A stretch of DNA of 64,000 nt from Pseudomonas khorasanensis. Lineage in GTDB: Bacteria > Pseudomonadota > Gammaproteobacteria > Pseudomonadales > Pseudomonadaceae. The stretch lies in assembly GCF_014268505.2 (NCBI RefSeq), contig NZ_JABWQP020000001.1, positions 806,001 to 870,000 of the forward strand, in the 5' to 3' direction. A program made the position numbers and the translations under genes. The notes under the pieces are model-generated. The model did no database searches. It had not been told where the DNA came from and saw only the letters and a list, made by a program, of their open reading frames with translations. Shown here piece by piece: positions 59,814 to 64,000 of this stretch. Numbering within the stretch: the first letter of the stretch is position 1; the number at the start of each line of letters is the position of its first letter.

Positions 59814-60994
59814 GCCTTGAGGCTGCCAAATCCGGACCGTCCTGCCAACCCGAATGCACCACTTACGACTACTTGATCGTCGGTGCCGGGTTCGCCGGAA
59901 GTGTCATCGCCGAACGTCTGGCCGAAGGGCTGGGCCGTCGTGTGCTGCTGATTGACCGGCGCCCGCACATCGCCGGCAACGCTTACGACCACTTCGACGC
60001 AGCCGGAGTGTTGGTGCATCGCTACGGCCCGCATATTTTCCACACCAACGCCCAGCGCATCGTCGATTACCTGTCGCGCTTCACCGAGTGGCGACCCTAC
60101 GAGCATCGGGTGCTGGCGCAAGTGGACGACAAGCTCGTGCCGATCCCAATCAACCTGACCACGCTTAACACGCTTTACGGTCTGTCGATGTCCCCGGAAG
60201 AAGCCGAAGTGTTCCTCGCCGAGCGGGCCGAACCGGTGGCGACGATTCGCACCTCTGAAGACGTAGTGATCAATCAGATCGGTCGTGAGCTGTACGAGAA
60301 ATTCTTCCGGGGCTACACGCGCAAGCAATGGGGTCTGGATCCGTCGGCGCTGGATAAATCGGTGACTTCGCGTATCCCGACGCGAACCAGCGAAGACGAC
60401 CGCTATTTCGGCGACACCTTCCAGATCATGCCCCGCGACGGCTACACGCAAATGTTCGAACGGATGCTCGATCACCCGAACATCGATGTGCTGCTGGGCA
60501 CCGATTTCAAGGCTGTGCGCGATGAGGTGAAATACGAGCACCTGATCTACTGCGGCCCGATCGACGAATACTTCGACTTCCAGTTGGGGCGCTTGCCTTA
60601 CCGCTCCTTGCGCTTCGAGCATCAGACGCTTGAGCAGGAGCACTATCAACCGGTGGCGGTGGTGAATTATCCGCACCCGGACGTTCCCTACACGCGCATT
60701 ACTGAATACAAACACCTCACCGGGCAAACGCATCCGTGCACCAGCATTACCTACGAGTTTCCCTGTGATGACGGCGATCCTTACTACCCGGTGCCCCGTG
60801 CGGAAAACGCCGAATTGTACAAGCGTTATCGGGCGCTCGCCGAGCAGACGCCAAACGTGACTTTCCTTGGGCGACTGGGCACCTACAAGTACTACAACAT
60901 GGATCAGGTCGTGGGCCAGGCGCTCGCCTTGTATCGGGATATTCAGGCAGCCAACGCAGAAGTCGCCGCCGAAACGGAGATCGACGCTTCATGA
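59801..60994 (+). CDS. glf: UDP-galactopyranose mutase
   Basis: A 397-residue FAD enzyme that isomerises UDP-galactopyranose to UDP-galactofuranose. FAD motif YLIVGAGFAGSVIAERL (about 25-41), then RRPHIAGNAYDHFD and GPHIFHTNAQRIVDY. Substrate motifs IGRELYEKFFRGYTRKQWG, FQIMPRDGYTQMFERM, and ITEYKHLTGQ. C-terminal YKYYNMDQVV. The start is inside the glycosyltransferase gene, and the last codons overlap the next gene by 4 nt. With galE and the transferase it implies a galactofuranose-containing glycan. Confidence 0.95.
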   Translation: MPTISLEAAKSGPSCQPECTTYDYLIVGAGFAGSVIAERLAEGLGRRVLLIDRRPHIAGNAYDHFDAAGVLVHRYGPHIFHTNAQRIVDYLSRFTEWRPYEHRVLAQVDDKLVPIPINLTTLNTLYGLSMSPEEAEVFLAERAEPVATIRTSEDVVINQIGRELYEKFFRGYTRKQWGLDPSALDKSVTSRIPTRTSEDDRYFGDTFQIMPRDGYTQMFERMLDHPNIDVLLGTDFKAVRDEVKYEHLIYCGPIDEYFDFQLGRLPYRSLRFEHQTLEQEHYQPVAVVNYPHPDVPYTRITEYKHLTGQTHPCTSITYEFPCDDGDPYYPVPRAENAELYKRYRALAEQTPNVTFLGRLGTYKYYNMDQVVGQALALYRDIQAANAEVAAETEIDAS

Positions 60995-62193
60995 CAGCTC
61001 AGCCAAAGGGTGACGAAATCGAGCCCGGCGTGTGCCTTCAACCCCCGGCCTTCAATAGCTTCGTGATGGCCGGTTTCGAATGTTCCAGTCAGCGCCGCCA
61101 GGACGGTCGGCGCCTGGACCTGCTGGCGAACACCGGTCATGCGCGTTGGGCGGACAAGGACTATCGGCGCCTGACCGACCTCAACATCCGCTGCGCCCGT
61201 GATGGGCTGCGCTGGCATCTGATCGAGCGCAGCCCTGGCCGGTACGACTGGAGCAGCTTTATGCCGATGCTCAAAGCGGCGCAAGCGCAGCAGTTGCAAG
61301 TGGTCTGGGACCTTTGTCATTACGGCTATCCAGATGATCTGGATATCTGGCGACCGTCGTTCGTCGAGCGCTTCGCCCGTTTCGCGGGTGCCGTGGCGAA
61401 GTTGATGACGGAGGAGGGTGTCAGCGTGCCGTTCTACTCGCCGATCAACGAAATATCGTTCTGGAGTTGGGCCGGGGGCGACGTCAGTTATTTCAACCCG
61501 AACGCAAGGGGGCGCGGGCAGGAACTCAAGCATCAGTTGGTGCGGGCCAGCATTGCGGCGATCGAAGCGATCCGCGAACAGGCGCCGTCGGCGCGCTTCG
61601 TCCAGTGCGACCCGTTGATCAACGTGATTGCCGGCTCGCGGCGCAGCGAGGACATCGAGCGCGCCGAAGCGTACCGCCAGTCGCAGTTCGAAGCACTGGA
61701 TCTGCTGACCGGGCGACAATGGCCGGGGCTTGGCGGCCAGGAACATTATCTGGATATCATCGGTGCGAACTTTTATCCGCACAATCAATGGTACTTCGAG
61801 GGCCGGCGAATTGAGCGCGGCGAGGCGGATTATCGTCCCTTGGCCGGCATGCTCAAGGAATTGCATCAGCGTTATCAACGGCCGGTGCTGATAGCTGAAA
61901 CCGGTGCGGAGGATGAGGAGCGCCTGCCTTGGTTGAATTACGTCGTCGACCAGGCGCTCAAGGCGCTTGAACGCGGCGTGCCGGTGCAAGGCATTTGTTG
62001 GTACCCGTTCCTTGATTACCCCGGTTGGGATGACGACCGTTATTGCCCCACCGGCGTGTTCGGCTATCCCGATGGCGAGGGTGAGCGCGCAGCTTTTCAC
62101 CCGCTGCACGTCCAGATTGCGCAGGTCCCCGAACGCGTCAACGCCTGTTTGCGCAGGCGCGACGGCATGCGGCTGGAGGGGTGGCCGACATGA
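60991..62193 (+). CDS. Glycoside hydrolase, GH1-like TIM-barrel
   Basis: A 400-residue beta-glycosidase-like barrel. Strand 1 is FNSFVMAGFECSSQRRQDGR. It then shows YRRLTDLNIRCARDGLRWHL. The acid/base Glu is in FYSPINEISFWSWAGG (about 153) and the nucleophile Glu in RPVLIAETGAEDEERLPWLN (about 303), both at clan GH-A positions. Family GH1/beta-glucosidase annotation is usual for such genes. It overlaps glf by 4 nt and the ABC gene by 4 nt, so it belongs to the same glycan operon. It might trim or remodel the galactofuranose-containing glycan. No signal peptide seen. Confidence 0.8.
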   Translation: MTAQPKGDEIEPGVCLQPPAFNSFVMAGFECSSQRRQDGRRLDLLANTGHARWADKDYRRLTDLNIRCARDGLRWHLIERSPGRYDWSSFMPMLKAAQAQQLQVVWDLCHYGYPDDLDIWRPSFVERFARFAGAVAKLMTEEGVSVPFYSPINEISFWSWAGGDVSYFNPNARGRGQELKHQLVRASIAAIEAIREQAPSARFVQCDPLINVIAGSRRSEDIERAEAYRQSQFEALDLLTGRQWPGLGGQEHYLDIIGANFYPHNQWYFEGRRIERGEADYRPLAGMLKELHQRYQRPVLIAETGAEDEERLPWLNYVVDQALKALERGVPVQGICWYPFLDYPGWDDDRYCPTGVFGYPDGEGERAAFHPLHVQIAQVPERVNACLRRRDGMRLEGWPT

Positions 62194-63950
62194 ATTTCCA
62201 GCACCTGCGTGATGCGCCATTGCCGGCCTCGTCCGTTGCCTTTTTATGGCGCTATATCAAAGTGCGTCCGATTCATTTCCTGGCGATGGTATCGCTGGTG
62301 ATCGGCGCGGCGTGCTGCGCGGTGGTGGTGCAGTACGGCATGAAACTGTTGGTCGATGCGATGGCCGGCGAGTCGCAGGCCACGCAGGTGTGGCACGCGT
62401 TCAGCTTGTTCATGGCGTTGATCATTCTGGAAAACGTGCTCTGGCGTCTGGGCGGCTGGGTCGGTTGCTACACCATTGTCGGCAGTTGCGCCGACCTGCG
62501 CGTAGACCTGTTTCACCACCTGACGGGCCATCCGATGCGCTATTTCAGGCGACATTTCTCCGGGTCGCTGGCTAACCGGGTATCGGCGATCGGTGCTGCA
62601 GCCGATAAGGTCTACGGCGGTCTGACCTGGCGCATTGTGCCGCCGTGCGTGGATTTTATCGGCGCCGTGGTGGTGATGCTGGCGGTTCACCCCGCCATGG
62701 CACTGGCCTTGATCGGGTGCGTGGTCGTGGTCGCCGCGTTGATCACCGTTTTCGGCGTGCGCGGCCGTAGCCGGCACATCGCCTTTGCGTCGCAGTCAGC
62801 CAGGGTCGGTGGTGAGATTGTCGATCTGGTCTCCAACGTCTGGACGATCAAGGCGTTCTCCGGGCGCGAGCGCGAGCGGTTGCGGCTCGAGCGCGAGATC
62901 GGCATCGAGGCGCAATCGCACCGGCGCAGCTGGATTTACATGGAGAAGGCGCGAGTGCTCCACGACATCTGCCTGACCATCATGGCGGGCGGCATGCTCG
63001 GGTGGGCGATCCTGCTCTGGCGCGCGGAGCAAGTCACGGCGGGCGATGTGGTGATGGTCAGCGCGTTGACGTTCCGCATCCTGCATGGCTCCCGGGATCT
63101 GGCGCTGGCGCTGGTGGAGGCGAGTCAGCAAATGGGCGTCATTGCCGAAACGCTGGGAATCATCGCCCAGCCCCATGAACTGAGCGACACGCCGGAGGAG
63201 CTGGCCCCGACTCGCGGTCACATCAAAATGCTCGACGTCAGCTATGCCTATCCAGGCGGAAGCGAGGTCTTCGAGCATTTCTTCCTGGACATTCCCGCCG
63301 GGCAAAGTGTTGGCATCGCCGGGACGTCGGGTTCAGGCAAATCTACCTTGCTCGGCTTGCTTCAACGCCTCGATGACGTGCGCAGCGGGGTGATCATGAT
63401 CGATGACCGTGACATCCGTTCGGTCAGCCAGGACAGCCTGCGCCGGCAGATCGCCGTGGTGCCGCAGGAGCCTGCGCTGTTCAATCGCAGCATCCTGGAA
63501 AACATCGGCTACGGTCTGCCTGACGCCACCGAGCAGCAGATTATCGAGGCGGCCAGGCAAGCGTTTTGCGATGAATTCATTCAGGGCCTGCCGCAGGGGT
63601 ATCACACGTTGGTGGGTGAGCGCGGTGTGACGTTGTCAGGCGGGCAACGCCAGCGTCTGGGTCTGGCGCGGGCCTTTCTGAAGGACGCGCCGATCCTGAT
63701 TCTGGACGAGGCAACGTCGGCACTGGATTCCGATTCCGAAGCGATCATCCAGCGCGCGCTGAGCAACCTGATGCGCGGCCGGACGGTGCTTGCCGTGGCT
63801 CACCGGCTGTCGACCATTGCCAACTTCGACCGCGTGCTGGTGCTGGAAGACGGCGAGATCGTGCAGGACGGCACGCCCGAGGAATTACGCTTGCGCCAGG
63901 GACGTTTCCGCACGCTCTGGCAGATGCAGGCGATGGTGCATAACCGTTGA
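62190..63950 (+). CDS. ABC transporter, fused permease-ATPase (MsbA/lipid or glycan export type)
   Basis: A 586-residue half-transporter. The N-terminal membrane domain has about six helices (WRYIKVRPIHFLAMVSLVIG, WHAFSLFMALIILENVLWRL, then SWIYMEKARVLHDICLTIMA). The ATPase domain has Walker A GTSGSGKST (about 377), Q-loop VPQEPALFN, signature LSGGQRQRLGLARA (about 482), Walker B ILILDEATSALD and H-loop AVAHRLSTIAN. It probably works as a homodimer exporting a glycan or glycolipid made by the neighbouring enzymes. I use the ATG at 62190; an in-frame GTG at 62181 is less well placed. The gene ends 50 bp before the window edge. Confidence 0.92.
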   Translation: MNFQHLRDAPLPASSVAFLWRYIKVRPIHFLAMVSLVIGAACCAVVVQYGMKLLVDAMAGESQATQVWHAFSLFMALIILENVLWRLGGWVGCYTIVGSCADLRVDLFHHLTGHPMRYFRRHFSGSLANRVSAIGAAADKVYGGLTWRIVPPCVDFIGAVVVMLAVHPAMALALIGCVVVVAALITVFGVRGRSRHIAFASQSARVGGEIVDLVSNVWTIKAFSGRERERLRLEREIGIEAQSHRRSWIYMEKARVLHDICLTIMAGGMLGWAILLWRAEQVTAGDVVMVSALTFRILHGSRDLALALVEASQQMGVIAETLGIIAQPHELSDTPEELAPTRGHIKMLDVSYAYPGGSEVFEHFFLDIPAGQSVGIAGTSGSGKSTLLGLLQRLDDVRSGVIMIDDRDIRSVSQDSLRRQIAVVPQEPALFNRSILENIGYGLPDATEQQIIEAARQAFCDEFIQGLPQGYHTLVGERGVTLSGGQRQRLGLARAFLKDAPILILDEATSALDSDSEAIIQRALSNLMRGRTVLAVAHRLSTIANFDRVLVLEDGEIVQDGTPEELRLRQGRFRTLWQMQAMVHNR

Positions 63951-64000
63951 GTGGGGTGGCGTGTGAGTCGCTCGCCTATCTTCGGGGATCACGCCTTCTT

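Noticed and set aside
59612..60733. 373-codon minus-strand frame opposite glf
   Set aside because: glf is unmistakable. The antisense has no ribosome site or family.
60943..62220. 425-codon minus-strand frame opposite the glycoside hydrolase
   Set aside because: The plus strand has GH-A catalytic motifs and coupled overlaps with its neighbours. The antisense is a codon-bias shadow.

Overview
The window reads as chromosome of a fluorescent-type Pseudomonas. The evidence is the gacA-uvrC-pgsA-tRNA-Gly-tRNA-Cys-tRNA-Leu order, GacA starting with TTG, a CyoABCDE quinol oxidase, a PrtN-type pyocin activator, and a P. fragi-type lipase. Everything here was read by eye. Family assignments rest on recognised motifs and remembered homologues, and no database search was run.

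Layout. (1) 1-8913 is core chromosome: the 5' part of a YejA-like peptide-binding protein, ppiC, a cytoplasmic-type lipase, and an AroF/G-type DAHP synthase. The DAHP synthase is preceded by a terminator and two small aromatic-rich ORFs that look like an attenuation system. After it come a GNAT acetyltransferase, gacA, uvrC, pgsA, two tRNAs, and a GAF-domain protein. (2) 8914-49180 is a genomic island of about 40 kb inserted in the 3' end of tRNA-Leu(UAA). A 59-bp exact copy of the tRNA 3' end (8943-9001) recurs at 49122-49180, and an integrase gene lies just inside the tRNA-proximal end. (3) 49181-64000 is core-like again: a PL7 alginate lyase, an MFS transporter, a DUF2934 protein, a metallothionein, cyoEDCBA, and a UDP-galactofuranose/polysaccharide cluster (galE, glycosyltransferase, glf, glycoside hydrolase, ABC exporter).

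Inside the island, 9094-18242 is a phage-derived control and replication module: integrase, DUF4224, PrtN, KilAC-like, S24-type repressor, Cro-like, CII-like, TraR/DksA-like, a VapE-type primase-helicase, an antiterminator-like protein, and a holin. No capsid, tail or terminase gene is visible. It is either a satellite-like element or a prophage whose late genes were replaced. The rest is cargo for surface attachment: a YadA-like trimeric autotransporter, two chaperone-usher fimbrial operons facing each other, and an orphan fimbrial adhesin. A four-gene phosphorelay with an EAL phosphodiesterase resembles PvrSR/RcsCB, which controls CupD fimbriae on a P. aeruginosa pathogenicity island. A sulfite-oxidase/cytochrome c/cbb3-like oxidase cluster carries several inactivating lesions. 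The right end holds nested, broken IS3 and IS30 copies and degenerate sequence.

How it fits together (inference): the phage-like module moves and maintains the island, probably under a LexA-like repressor acting on CAAAC/GTTTG operators found at two promoters. The cargo gives the host regulated adhesion and biofilm factors. The respiratory module appears to be decaying.
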